The position numbers were made by a program, and so were the translations under genes. A stretch of 14,076 nt of DNA, taken from contig CACZSJ010000071.1 of NCBI GenBank assembly GCA_902783825.1, forward strand, positions 1 through 14,076. Reading direction: 5' to 3'. Source of the stretch: Oscillospiraceae bacterium (lineage in GTDB: Bacteria; Bacillota; Clostridia; Oscillospirales; Oscillospiraceae). The notes below the pieces were generated by a model, which saw only the letters and a program-made list of their open reading frames with translations, was not told where the DNA came from and ran no database searches. Shown in pieces: positions 1 through 6,349 of this stretch (positions within the stretch are counted from its first letter, which is position 1; every line of letters begins with the position of its first letter).

Positions 1-1077
1 GGAGGCCAGATAGGCGGGGTAGCCTTCTTCGCCGGGCATCTCTTCCAGACGACCGGACATCTCACGCAAAGCCTCGGCCCAGCGGGAGGTGGAGTCAGCC
101 AGAACGGCCACGTCGTAGCCCATATCGCGGAAGTACTCCGCAATGGTGATACCGGTGTAAATGGAGGCCTCACGGGCCGCCACAGGCATGTCGGAGGTGT
201 TGGCGATCAGAACCGTACGCTTCATCAGCGGTTCGCCGTTGCGGGGGTCGTTCAGCTCGGGGAACTCCATCAGAACGTCGGTCATCTCGTTGCCGCGCTC
301 GCCGCAGCCGATGTAGATCACGATGTCCACGTCGGACCACTTGGCCAGCTGGTGCTGCACCACGGTCTTGCCGGAGCCGAAGGGTCCGGGAACAGCGGCG
401 GTGCCGCCCTTGGCAATGGGGAACAGGGTGTCAATGATCCGCTGGCCGGAGTTCATGGGCCGGCTGGGTACGTACTTTCTCTCATAGGGTCTGGCAATAC
501 GCACGGGCCAGCGCTGAATCATGGTCAGCTGATGCTCTTTGCCCTTATCGTCCTTCACCACAGCGACCACGTCGGTGACCACGTGCTCTCCGCTTTCCAC
601 CGAGACCACTTCGCCGGAAATGCCGTAGGGCACCATGATTTTGTGAAGGATGGCGCTGGTCTCCTGCACGGTGCCCAGCACGTCGCCGGCCGACACCTTA
701 TCGCCGGGATTGGCAACGGGCACAAATTCCCATTTCTTTTCCCGGTTCAGCGCAGGTACGTCCGTACCGCGGGTGATGCAGTCGCCGGAGAGGGCGCGCA
801 TCTCGGGCAGAGGACGCTGGATGCCGTCGTAAATGTTGTCCAGCATGCCGGGTCCCAGTTCCACAGACATGGGCATGCCCGTGGTCACGACGGCGGCGCC
901 GGGTCCAAGGCCGGAGGTCTCCTCGTAGACCTGGATGGAAGCCTTGTCACCGGTCATATTCAGGATCTCGCCTATCAGTCGCTGGGAGCCTACGCGCACC
1001 ACGTCGGAGACGTTGGCGTCTGCCAGGCCCTCGGCCACCACAAGCGGTCCGGATACTTTGGTAATCGTTCCACTCAT
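1..1077 (-). CDS. ntpA: V-type ATPase catalytic subunit A (N-terminal 359 residues; cut by the window edge)
   Basis: Catalytic, nucleotide-binding subunit of the cytoplasmic V1 head. Visible from the start: an N-terminal beta-barrel region (MSGTITKVSGPLVVAEG), the A-type insert around residues 110-200, the Walker A loop GPFGSGKT at residues 231-238, GERGNE at 259-264 with the catalytic glutamate, and DSTSRW at 328-333. The family is about 580-590 residues long, so the C-terminal 40 percent lies beyond position 1. The ATG at 1077 is chosen because an AAGGAAG ribosome binding site sits 7 bases upstream; an in-frame ATG at 1083 is too close to that site. It is the last of seven consecutive ntp genes here and starts 36 bases after the F subunit gene. 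Hydrolysis or synthesis direction cannot be read from sequence; E. hirae-type enzymes mainly pump Na+ outward using ATP. Confidence 0.97.
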   Translation of the reverse strand, partial: MSGTITKVSGPLVVAEGLADANVSDVVRVGSQRLIGEILNMTGDKASIQVYEETSGLGPGAAVVTTGMPMSVELGPGMLDNIYDGIQRPLPEMRALSGDCITRGTDVPALNREKKWEFVPVANPGDKVSAGDVLGTVQETSAILHKIMVPYGISGEVVSVESGEHVVTDVVAVVKDDKGKEHQLTMIQRWPVRIARPYERKYVPSRPMNSGQRIIDTLFPIAKGGTAAVPGPFGSGKTVVQHQLAKWSDVDIVIYIGCGERGNEMTDVLMEFPELNDPRNGEPLMKRTVLIANTSDMPVAAREASIYTGITIAEYFRDMGYDVAVLADSTSRWAEALREMSGRLEEMPGEEGYPAYLAS

Positions 1078-1113
1078 ACACATACTTCCTTTTTATAGAA
1101 TTGAGTGCAGGGA

Positions 1114-1434
1114 TCAGTCTCCCAGAATATTTGTGCCCACGGCACGCTCGACCGCGGCCCTGAGCGCCGACTGACCGAGCCCAATAGAGCCCTCCCGGCC
1201 GGGGATCAGAATGATCGCAGGCGTGGGCGAGTCCTTGAATTTGTCAATCTCCGCGGACATCTGAGCGGCCAGGGTCTCCTCGATGTAGAGGATGGCGTAC
1301 TCGTCGCTCTCCCGGGTAACGGTCCGCAGGATTTGCGTTGCCTCGGCGGCGCTGGCAGCCGGAAAGGTCTCCAGACCCAGGGCCTTGAAGCCCATGACCG
1401 TCTCTCTGCCGCCGATTACTCCAATTTTAAGCAT
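1114..1434 (-). CDS. ntpG: V-type ATPase subunit F (NtpG of E. hirae nomenclature)
   Basis: A small central-stalk subunit that sits on the rotor shaft at the D subunit and helps couple V1 to Vo. The 106-residue product begins MLKIGVIGGRETVMGFKALG, the characteristic alpha/beta start of this family (a hydrophobic strand, a G-rich turn, then GFKALG), and has the typical length of about 100-110 residues. The ATG at 1434 is preferred over an upstream in-frame ATG at 1482, which would add 16 residues with no family resemblance. A GTG at 1443 is a possible alternative with a closer GGAAAGG. The start codon overlaps the end of the subunit C gene by 8 bases, so translation is probably coupled. Naming differs between systems: this is subunit F in generic V/A-ATPase terms and NtpG in Enterococcus. 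Confidence 0.93.
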   Translation of the reverse strand: MLKIGVIGGRETVMGFKALGLETFPAASAAEATQILRTVTRESDEYAILYIEETLAAQMSAEIDKFKDSPTPAIILIPGREGSIGLGQSALRAAVERAVGTNILGD

Positions 1435-2428
1435 ACAGATCACGCAGCCTTTCCCGGATGACCTCGGGCGAAATGCCCGCAAGTCTGCCCGTGAGGATCA
1501 TGCGCACGGCGGTGATCTCCCCTTCCACGGCAGCCAGATAGGCCACCAGCGGCTCACAGCCGAAGCTGACAAGCTTGGCCTCGGAAAGGAAATCGTTCAC
1601 CGCGTTGTCGCAGGCCAGTTCGAATGCGGTCATGCTGCCGCCGTCCACCGCGTCCACGCCCAGGGCTGCCGCCTTTTCCAGCTTGGTGTTGGCAAACAGC
1701 GCGGCAATGGCTTCCTTGTCGGAGGCGCTGGTGATCCGCTCGGCGGACACGCCTCCGCCCGGAAGAATCACGGAACCGAGGAACGCCGCATCCTTGCCCA
1801 TGCGCAGGGTTCGAACCGCGCTTTTCAGGTTGGTGCTGTCAATGAGCACCTCCGCGTAGCGCTCCAAAAACGGATTGCCGCTGTCCCTGGCCAGAGCCTT
1901 CACTTCGGAGAAGTAGGCGTTGTCCAGCACGAAATCCGCCAGCTGCGGATTGCCCGTGCGGGCCAGAACCGCCTTGGCCTCCTCGGTAGCATGGCCCAGT
2001 ACGCCGGACAGATCGCCGAACCTGCCTTCGTTGTAGGCGGCCAGAAACGCCGCCGGATCCACGCGGCCGGAACCGCTGAGCAAACGCTCAGGCTCCGTCC
2101 CCATGGCCTCGGCCTTGATGATGGTCTTGGCGTTGTGGTAGTCGTACTTCATGCGAAACACGTCCACAATGCTGCTGTCCGGGGCCAGTTGCGCCATCTC
2201 CGCAAAAATCTCGTTGCGGTGGGCAGCCAGGGCGTCTTCCACCTCTTTGGCGCTCATCTGGGCCATGTCCTCATAACCGCAGTCCGTCAGGAGCTTGGCG
2301 GCCTCCTCATAGCTGGGCGCGTCCAGCATCCGCTGGGCCCGCTCATCGTTGAGCAGCCGAGGCTCCCTGGCCCGCAGCATGGCGGACAGGCACAAATATG
2401 CGTCTTGTTTGATTGCCTTATTAGCCAA
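1427..2428 (-). CDS. ntpC: V-type ATPase subunit C (AC39/d-type rotor adaptor)
   Basis: A funnel-shaped subunit that joins the central shaft (D/F) to the membrane K-ring; homologous to eukaryotic V-ATPase subunit d. The product is 333 residues, a normal length, almost wholly helical and without membrane segments. Family-like features are the N-terminal region with LSAMLRAREPRLL, the segment RMKYDYHNAKTIIKAEAMG around residues 112-130, and YLAAVEGEITAVRMILTGR near the C terminus. The start is a TTG: the next ATG (residue 17) would remove the conserved first helix, while GGAGGG lies six bases before the TTG. The gene lies 35 bases after the E subunit gene and overlaps the F subunit gene by 8 bases. 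Identification rests on motifs plus its exact place in the ntpFIKECGA order. Confidence 0.93.
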   Translation of the reverse strand: MANKAIKQDAYLCLSAMLRAREPRLLNDERAQRMLDAPSYEEAAKLLTDCGYEDMAQMSAKEVEDALAAHRNEIFAEMAQLAPDSSIVDVFRMKYDYHNAKTIIKAEAMGTEPERLLSGSGRVDPAAFLAAYNEGRFGDLSGVLGHATEEAKAVLARTGNPQLADFVLDNAYFSEVKALARDSGNPFLERYAEVLIDSTNLKSAVRTLRMGKDAAFLGSVILPGGGVSAERITSASDKEAIAALFANTKLEKAAALGVDAVDGGSMTAFELACDNAVNDFLSEAKLVSFGCEPLVAYLAAVEGEITAVRMILTGRLAGISPEVIRERLRDLYA

Positions 2429-2434
2429 TTTCTT

Positions 2435-2440
2435 CCCTCC
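2435..2440 (-). promoter_or_regulatory. Ribosome binding site that decides the TTG start of ntpC
   Basis: On the minus strand GGAGGG lies six bases before the TTG at 2428. There is no in-frame ATG nearby that keeps the conserved N-terminal helix, so this site supports a non-ATG start. A TTG may lower output of this single-copy-per-complex subunit relative to the many-copy K subunit; that is inference. Confidence 0.75.
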
Positions 2441-2463
2441 CTGTATCGGGATGTACCGCGCTC

Positions 2464-3051
2464 TTATTCAAAGAGCAGGCCGGCAAGCTCGGCGGCCATA
2501 TCGCCCCGGCACAGCTCCACCAGGAGCTCCACCGTGCAGTTGACCTCCACGTTGCCGCGGCGCAGCAGCAGTCCGCCGTCAAAGTTTCCGGTGTCCGCAG
2601 AAAGACTCATCTTCCCGCCCTTCCGCTTTTCGTTGGCGGCCTTGACCACCTGCTCGCCAAGCGCCGCCCGGTCTCTTGCGTTGAGGATGATCTCCTCATC
2701 GCCGCTTACCGAGGCGTTGGCGGCCAGCTTCGCCAGGAAATCCACATACTGTTCCTGGGGCAGCTGCTGGATCTTCTCCTGCGCCAGATCAAAGCTCCGG
2801 GCCACCATCTCCTGCTTGACCGCCAGCAGACTCTTCTTGGCTTCCATCTGCTCGATGCGCTGCTGACTGTCCAGCTGATCCTGGCAGGCCTTTACGCCCG
2901 CGCGGATTTTCTCTCCGTAGAGATCCCCGGCTTTCTTCTCAAATTCCTCGCGGATACTCGCGCACTGCTGCTCCGCCTGAGCGAGGATCGCGTCGGCCTG
3001 ATCCTTGGCGTCGGCCTGGATATGCGCGATGATTTTTTCAGTGCCTTTCAT
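2464..3051 (-). CDS. ntpE: V-type ATPase subunit E (peripheral stalk)
   Basis: With subunit G/H this protein forms the peripheral stalks that hold the A3B3 head still against the rotor. The 195-residue product has an alanine-, glutamate- and glutamine-rich helix over residues 1-110 (TEKIIAHIQADAKDQADAIL and onward), as expected for the stalk coiled coil. A C-terminal globular half follows, with EEIILNARDRAALGEQVV and the GGLLLRRGNVEVNCTVELLV segment that closely matches the family's conserved GG(L/V)(I/L)...G.(I/V).(V/N).(T/S) pattern. Length is typical (about 185-200). The ATG at 3051 has a strong AAGGAGG five bases upstream. It lies 33 bases after the K subunit gene and 35 before the C subunit gene. 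Confidence 0.94.
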   Translation of the reverse strand: MKGTEKIIAHIQADAKDQADAILAQAEQQCASIREEFEKKAGDLYGEKIRAGVKACQDQLDSQQRIEQMEAKKSLLAVKQEMVARSFDLAQEKIQQLPQEQYVDFLAKLAANASVSGDEEIILNARDRAALGEQVVKAANEKRKGGKMSLSADTGNFDGGLLLRRGNVEVNCTVELLVELCRGDMAAELAGLLFE

Positions 3052-3084
3052 GGTATCCTCCTTGCGTTTCGAGTCTTATTCGTA

Positions 3085-3561
3085 TCAGATGGCATTGAGC
3101 ATCATGAAGGATGCCAGCAGAGACAGAATGGCGTAGAACTCGACAGTGATACAGAGGATCATGCCCTTGGACCAGTCATCCGGCTTTTTGGCCAGAATGT
3201 TGATGGAGGCCGCAGCCACCTTGCCCTGGGCAGCGCCGGACACCAGGCCGCCGATGCCGATGGGAAGGCAGGCGCCGAAGATCTGCCAGCCCTGGGCCAC
3301 GGTCATATCCACGCCGCCGAGACCGGCCAGCTTGCTGAAGGCCAGGAACCAGATGACGAAGCCGTACAGGCCCTGGGTACCGGGGATAACCTGCAGGATC
3401 ATTGCCTTACCGAACTTGCTGGGGTCCTCGGACACCAGACCGGCGCCCGCCTGACCGGCGTAGCCGGTACCGAGAGCGGAGCCGCTGCAGGCCAGGCCCG
3501 CCGCAAGACCGGCGCCCAAAAGCCCGATGGCATAGCCGTTAAAAATGCTCAGAAAATCCAT
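3085..3561 (-). CDS. ntpK: V-type ATPase membrane rotor subunit K (proteolipid, four-helix duplicated form, Na+ type)
   Basis: The membrane-embedded c-ring protomer that carries the transported ion. The 158-residue product has four hydrophobic helices formed by a duplicated hairpin, as in E. hirae NtpK (about 156 residues). The first hairpin has PGTQG (residues 60-64) and no acidic ion site. The second has AAQGK (111 in A, Q112) and the ion-binding glutamate E141 in TVEFYAIL. Compared from memory with the Na+ ligands of E. hirae NtpK (L61, T64, Q65, Q110, E139), this protein has I59, T62, Q63, Q112 and E141, so the polar Na+-coordinating set is complete. One acidic residue per four helices is the arrangement typical of V-type rings. 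The ribosome binding site AGGAGG is eight bases before the ATG. It lies between I and E genes. Confidence 0.96.
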   Translation of the reverse strand: MDFLSIFNGYAIGLLGAGLAAGLACSGSALGTGYAGQAGAGLVSEDPSKFGKAMILQVIPGTQGLYGFVIWFLAFSKLAGLGGVDMTVAQGWQIFGACLPIGIGGLVSGAAQGKVAAASINILAKKPDDWSKGMILCITVEFYAILSLLASFMMLNAI

Positions 3562-3605
3562 TTGTTCTTCCTCCTAATTGATATCTTTAAAAAATTCAAA
3601 TGCGT

Positions 3606-5603
3606 TTAGTTTTCTTTCGCGCGGACATATTTGGTTCTGATCTTCAGCGGCTGGAAAGCCCGACCGCCGTCCTGATAGAACTTGCCGAAGAACTCCAGGC
3701 ACTGCAGACGCAGGTCATGCACGAAGCAGCCCAACAGGTTCAGTGCGAAGTTCATGGTGTGTCCGATCAGGAAAATGAGCAGGAAGACCAGAATTGTAAA
3801 GAGGTTGACACCCATTCCCTCGGCAGGCATCGCCGCGATGGTGTTGAACACCTGACCGACCACGCTGCCGGCCAGCATCAACGCCATGATACGGGAGTAG
3901 GACAGAATGTCGCCGAACCAGCCGGTGAGCGTATTGTAGATGCAGCCCACCGCCGCCGTCACCTTGCCGAAGCCTTTGCTGTGACGTCCGGCGCCGAAGA
4001 GCAGCGCCACCACGCCCACGATCAGGATCACAAGACCCGGCGTCGTGGGGATGGAGAGGATCCCCAGCATGGGCAGCGCATACAGGATACCGCCCAGCAG
4101 GATGACCCACAAAGCTCCCTCTTCAAAAACCGCGTCCAGGGGATTGCCGTCTCTGACCTTCACCACCGCGCTGACAATCATGCCCACGTTCAGGTGGATC
4201 AGACCCAGAACCATGGCGCCGTACAGCACAGGCTCCGCGCCGCCCTTGGCCAGCGGGTTAAACAGATAAGGCAAGCCCTGCCAGGTGCTCTGGGGATTGA
4301 ACATATGTACGATCCGGTACGGCGCATCGCCAAACAGACCGCCCGTCAGCGCACCCATGATAAAGGTGGAGATGCCGCAGTAGAGCAGCAGCTGGCAGAA
4401 GGCCAGCGTTCCGCCCTGGGGCTTGATCTTCTTCATCGCCACCAGCGCCGCCAGCACCATCAGGACACCGTAGCCCATGTCCGCCATCATCAGCCCGTAG
4501 AACAGGATGAAGAAGGGCGCCATCAAGGGGTTGGGGTCCACGCTGCCATAGGCAGGGAGGCTATACATGTTGGTGACCATGTTCAGGGAATTGGTCACGG
4601 CGTTGTTTTTCAGTTGGACCGGAACCTGTTCGTATTCTTCCTTGTCCGGATCCGAGGTTTCCCAGGCGCATTCGTAACGCTCCAGGATTGCTTCCAGCTC
4701 GGCTTCCTTTTCCGCCGGCACCCAGCCTTCCAGCACCAGAGTCGTCTCCGTGCCGAAGAGCCGATCCTCGGCCTCAGCCGCCGCGATTTTGACGCTGAGC
4801 CGGTCGGAGGCCAGCTTCAGCTCATCCCGGTTGCCGCCGCGTCCAGCGATATCCGCGCTCCAGACGGCCTTCTCCTCGGCCAGCTTTTGCAGCGACTCCT
4901 CCGCCCGGAGGATCTCCTCCTGAGGCGTGCCGCTCATGCCGCCGAAGGCCGTGGCGGTAAAGCCATAGCTGCGCAGGCACTCCTGCACCGCTTGCAGGCA
5001 TTCCCGCATGCAGACCAGCAGGACATAGTTTGCGCTCTTGTCCTGAGAGACGGTAAACATCTCCGCCTCCTCAGCCGCCTCCTCCAGGGCCTTGCTCACA
5101 TCCGCCAGTGGGATGCGGCCGGGGATAGAGCCGGTCAGGACCGCGGCCCGCTCCGTGCCCTCCGTATCCAGAGGCAGAGGCAGGCTCTTCCAGGGCGTCA
5201 GGCTTTCGATCAGGTTGTGCAGACGGCTCTCCTCAGCTCCCGCCCGGCGGACCCGCTCGTCAGCGGCGCCGATGGCCTCCGCCAGCTTCATCGCGTCCTC
5301 CAAGCCTTCGTCGCTGAGCAGCTCCTCCTGGCTGAATTCCGGCTTGGCCGAGAGCAGCTTGCTCTTAACCGGCGCGTACTTATCCAGCAGGGCTACCGCG
5401 TGGTCCAGCGTGTTCTGCCTGGCCTTGATGGCCATCAGACTGCTGCTCTCCCGCCGGACCAGACCCAGGGCTTCGGTTTCCTGAAGCGCCGGTCCAATCT
5501 CCGACAGTTCCACACAGCCAAGGCGCTGCATCTGGCGCAGCAGCTCTTCCTTCCGGGAGCGGACAACCATAAGCCGAAGCCGTTTCATTTTTAAAATGGC
5601 CAT
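3606..5603 (-). CDS. ntpI: V-type ATPase subunit I (stator a-type subunit)
   Basis: The stator membrane subunit that forms the ion half-channels beside the K-ring and anchors the peripheral stalks. The 665-residue product matches the usual length (E. hirae NtpI about 664). Residues 1 to about 350 form the cytoplasmic, charged, coiled-coil arm, starting MAILKM as is common in the family. Residues from about 361 to the end hold roughly seven to eight membrane helices. Conserved channel elements are visible: LSYSR with R571 and HDLRLQ with R632, followed by the signature EFFGKFYQDGGRAFQPL. The two arginines are the family's candidates for ion release at the K glutamate. The gene begins one base after the stop of the G/H subunit gene with no close ribosome binding site, so translation is probably coupled. 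Confidence 0.96.
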   Translation of the reverse strand: MAILKMKRLRLMVVRSRKEELLRQMQRLGCVELSEIGPALQETEALGLVRRESSSLMAIKARQNTLDHAVALLDKYAPVKSKLLSAKPEFSQEELLSDEGLEDAMKLAEAIGAADERVRRAGAEESRLHNLIESLTPWKSLPLPLDTEGTERAAVLTGSIPGRIPLADVSKALEEAAEEAEMFTVSQDKSANYVLLVCMRECLQAVQECLRSYGFTATAFGGMSGTPQEEILRAEESLQKLAEEKAVWSADIAGRGGNRDELKLASDRLSVKIAAAEAEDRLFGTETTLVLEGWVPAEKEAELEAILERYECAWETSDPDKEEYEQVPVQLKNNAVTNSLNMVTNMYSLPAYGSVDPNPLMAPFFILFYGLMMADMGYGVLMVLAALVAMKKIKPQGGTLAFCQLLLYCGISTFIMGALTGGLFGDAPYRIVHMFNPQSTWQGLPYLFNPLAKGGAEPVLYGAMVLGLIHLNVGMIVSAVVKVRDGNPLDAVFEEGALWVILLGGILYALPMLGILSIPTTPGLVILIVGVVALLFGAGRHSKGFGKVTAAVGCIYNTLTGWFGDILSYSRIMALMLAGSVVGQVFNTIAAMPAEGMGVNLFTILVFLLIFLIGHTMNFALNLLGCFVHDLRLQCLEFFGKFYQDGGRAFQPLKIRTKYVRAKEN

Positions 5604-5604
5604 G

Positions 5605-5919
5605 TCAGTTGTTCACTATCCTTTCCACAATGAGAGCGGCTGCCTGATCCAGCTTGGCGCTGGCCTGTTCCCGCAGCCGGTCCTTGCGTATTTCCAGCTC
5701 CCGGGAGAGCTCTCCCGCTTCGTCAGCGGCTTTTTTCTCCGTCTGCTGTCGCAGCTCCGCCAGTTCGTTTTCCGCCTTGGCCGCCGCAGCGTCCAAAGCC
5801 GCCCTGCCGGCATCCTGCGCATCCGCAAGCATTTGCTTTGCTTTTCCCTCCGCTCCGGCAATCGCAGCTTTCGCCTGAGCCTCGGCCTCGGTAATGTTTG
5901 TAATCGCCTCAAATGACAT
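5605..5919 (-). CDS. ntpF: V-type ATPase subunit G/H (peripheral stalk; NtpF of E. hirae nomenclature)
   Basis: The partner of subunit E in the peripheral stalks. The product is about 104 residues, nearly all one charged alpha helix rich in Ala, Glu, Lys, Gln and Arg (SFEAITNITEAEAQAKAAI onward), ending VERIVNN, as expected for AhaH/NtpF-type proteins. I place the start at the ATG at 5919, because GGGGG ends seven bases before it. An in-frame GTG at 5925, which would add two residues, is only one base from that site. It is the first gene of the V-ATPase operon, about 80 bases downstream of the predicted transcription start, and its stop lies one base before the subunit I start codon. Sequence alone is a weak identifier for coiled coils; the position as the first gene before ntpI makes the call firm. 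Confidence 0.9.
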   Translation of the reverse strand: MSFEAITNITEAEAQAKAAIAGAEGKAKQMLADAQDAGRAALDAAAAKAENELAELRQQTEKKAADEAGELSRELEIRKDRLREQASAKLDQAAALIVERIVNN

Positions 5920-5992
5920 TGGCACACCCCCTTTGTTTTTTTCTCCCTTGTTTGCTCTTTGCCTTTCCTCTATGTGCGGAAAAACAAAATGA

Positions 5993-6013
5993 ATATGCTG
6001 AATCCTAGCATAT
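5993..6013. repeat. Perfect 7-bp inverted repeat over the -10 region of the V-ATPase promoter
   Basis: ATATGCT at 5993-5999 and AGCATAT at 6007-6013 are exact inverse complements separated by seven bases (GAATCCT). The right arm covers the predicted -10 box and the left arm lies just past the start site. This is the shape of a repressor operator, but no regulator gene is nearby and the arms are short enough to arise by chance in AT-rich promoter DNA. Confidence 0.5.
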
Positions 6014-6035
6014 CATAATTCCTATCGTCTTTCAA
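6007..6035 (-). promoter_or_regulatory. Predicted sigma-A promoter of the V-ATPase operon
   Basis: On the minus strand a -35 box TTGAAA (plus 6030-6035) and a -10 box TATGCT (plus 6007-6012) are separated by 17 bases, with TG placed as an extended -10 (TGATATGCT). Transcription should start near 5998-6000, giving a leader of about 80 bases to the ATG at 5919. No other promoter is obvious between the seven genes, whose gaps are at most 44 bases. Confidence 0.7.
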
Positions 6036-6272
6036 GGAAAAACCATTCCTCTCCCATGAGAGCCTCTTGGATATCCATGACAGACTTTATTGTTAATATA
6101 ATAACCTGTAGTGCGGCATCTTGTCAAACAGATTCTTTGTGTTTTTACAGAAAAGGCCAAATGCTTGTATTTTTTCGGGGGCTTTTGTCGGTCTTTTTCC
6201 CTGTTTCGCCGCTGTTTTTTCCACGCAGCAGACAGCGGGCGGCGCGGGGAAGCGCCGGGGAAATACAGGCGC

Positions 6273-6300
6273 TTGCGAAATTCTCCATTTCATGTATAAT
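6273..6300 (+). promoter_or_regulatory. Predicted sigma-A promoter of the carboxypeptidase-acyltransferase-symporter operon
   Basis: TTGCGA at 6273-6278 and a consensus TATAAT at 6295-6300 are separated by 16 bases. The start should be near 6307, giving a leader of about 43 bases before the ATG at 6350. The perfect -10 and the AAGGG site at 6340-6344 suggest steady expression. Confidence 0.7.
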
Positions 6301-6349
6301 TATGGTATGCTGAGAAAGCCGTTTACCGCACACGGAAAGAAGGGTCGCC

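Larger units (their letters stand above)
5920..6349. other. Divergent intergenic region between the V-ATPase operon and the carboxypeptidase operon
   Basis: About 430 bases with no convincing gene; short open frames here have no ribosome binding site and cross the promoters. The left third is AT-rich and carries the V-ATPase promoter. The middle (about 6105-6205) is T-rich on the plus strand with no clear element. Between 6207 and 6256 lie two GC-rich dyads: CCGCTGT (6209-6215) with ACAGCGG (6232-6238), and GGCGC (6241-6245) with GCGCC (6252-6256). They sit just upstream of the plus-strand promoter at 6273-6300 and could be a regulator site or simply structured DNA. Confidence 0.6.

Noticed and set aside
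1292..2866. A 524-codon plus-strand open frame crossing subunits F, C and E
   Set aside because: It spans three real minus-strand genes and their intergenic gaps, with no domain or ribosome binding site.
3600..5594. A 664-codon plus-strand open frame opposite ntpI
   Set aside because: It is codon-aligned antisense of ntpI, Gln/His/Arg-rich and without domains. It ends exactly where ntpI has its single TTA (codon 4).
6074..6102. A TATAAT-like box at 6097-6102 as an extra plus-strand promoter
   Set aside because: No -35 box lies at 16-18 bases (ATGACA is only 14 away, TTGGAT is 23 away), and a better promoter lies at 6273-6300.
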